Part shown: piece after piece, positions 30,282 to 30,403 of the stretch
Layout: every line of letters starts with the position of its first letter
Numbering within the stretch: position 1 is the stretch's first letter
Source of the DNA: JAUXEH01 sp965602945
Lineage (GTDB): Bacteria; Acidobacteriota; Aminicenantia; Aminicenantales; Aminicenantaceae
Assembly: GCA_965602945.1 (NCBI GenBank)
Contig: CBFDBC010000013.1
Span: 1 to 30,403, forward strand
Direction of reading: 5' to 3'
Length of the DNA: 30,403 nt
Position numbers and translations under genes: made by a program
The notes under the pieces: generated by a model
What the model saw: the letters and a program-made list of their open reading frames with translations, nothing else
Told to the model about the DNA's origin: nothing
Database searches by the model: none

Positions 30282-30310
30282 TTGCACATTCCCATCGAAA
30301 TCCGTATAAT
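30282..30310 (+). promoter_or_regulatory. Promoter of tRNA-Asp
   Basis: TTGCAC (30282-30287), a 17-base spacer and a perfect TATAAT (30305-30310) lie 16 bases upstream of the tRNA, a common distance for tRNA promoters. Confidence 0.6.
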
Positions 30311-30326
30311 TGGTGAGCCCAAATGC

Positions 30327-30403
30327 GGGGTCGTAGTTCAGTCGGTTAGAACGCTGGCCTGTCACGCCAGAGGTCGCGAGTTCGAGTCTCGTCGGCCCCG
30401 CCA
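30327..30403 (+). tRNA. tRNA-Asp (anticodon GTC)
   Basis: A complete 77-base tRNA ending at the last base of the window. The acceptor GGGGTCG pairs with CGGCCCC (one G-U pair), the anticodon stem CTGGC/GCCAG encloses CTGTCAC (anticodon GTC), the T arm is GCGAG-TTCGAGT-CTCGT, the discriminator is G and CCA is encoded. Confidence 0.97.

Overview
The window reads as a chromosomal segment of a diderm (Gram-negative-type) bacterium with moderately high GC content. Outer-membrane and periplasmic parts are visible: a beta-barrel protein, a lipoprotein-type sulfatase and several Sec signal peptides. MurA and MurB show that it makes peptidoglycan. The mix of genes (a mitochondrial-type citrate synthase, a DUF4388 multidomain protein, HspR-style control of a small heat-shock protein, rplU-rpmA-obgE-nadD order) would suit an Acidobacteriota/Aminicenantes-like or deltaproteobacterial-grade organism. 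No rRNA or marker comparison was possible, so the taxon is inference only.

Layout. 1-5.75 kb is an accessory, cell-envelope region. It holds a secreted endonuclease/exonuclease/phosphatase protein cut by the window edge, an intergenic strip with a tRNA 3'-end fragment and a possible insertion-sequence end, an AT-richer arylsulfatase behind a GC-rich outer-membrane protein, and an exported protein of unknown function. 5.8-10.7 kb is a housekeeping block: tRNA-Val, then rplU, rpmA, obgE, a nadD-rsfS fusion, rlmH, a DksA/TraR-type zinc-finger gene and a comF-like gene. 10.7-13.7 kb, on the minus strand, holds an hsp20 gene with a HAIR-like operator, rsmI, and nadE overlapping a nitrilase-family gene that looks like its missing glutaminase subunit. 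13.8-18.7 kb has a DUF4388/DnaJ/TPR protein, ligA and a periplasmic TPR-like protein. 18.9-25 kb has murB, a DUF2520 Rossmann protein, a NYN-domain protein, a metallo-beta-lactamase-fold hydrolase, a HIT protein, murA and a Cys/Met-metabolism PLP enzyme. Homoserine dehydrogenase diverges from the last of these. 26.2-30.4 kb has a perfect long palindrome, citrate synthase, lemA with an M48 protease, a small PAS protein with a zinc-ribbon micro-protein, and tRNA-Asp.

Themes. Ribosome assembly and translation (L21, L27, ObgE, RsfS, RlmH, RsmI, two tRNAs) and NAD supply and use (NadD, NadE with glutaminase, NAD-dependent ligase) recur. The divergent homoserine dehydrogenase and PLP enzyme point to methionine synthesis. 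No CRISPR array, phage genes or complete transposon were seen. The most unusual items are the CxxCH-rich insertion inside an FN3-like domain of the secreted nuclease-fold protein, the NadD-RsfS fusion, the DUF4388-DnaJ-TPR protein, and the long basic tail on ribosomal protein L21.
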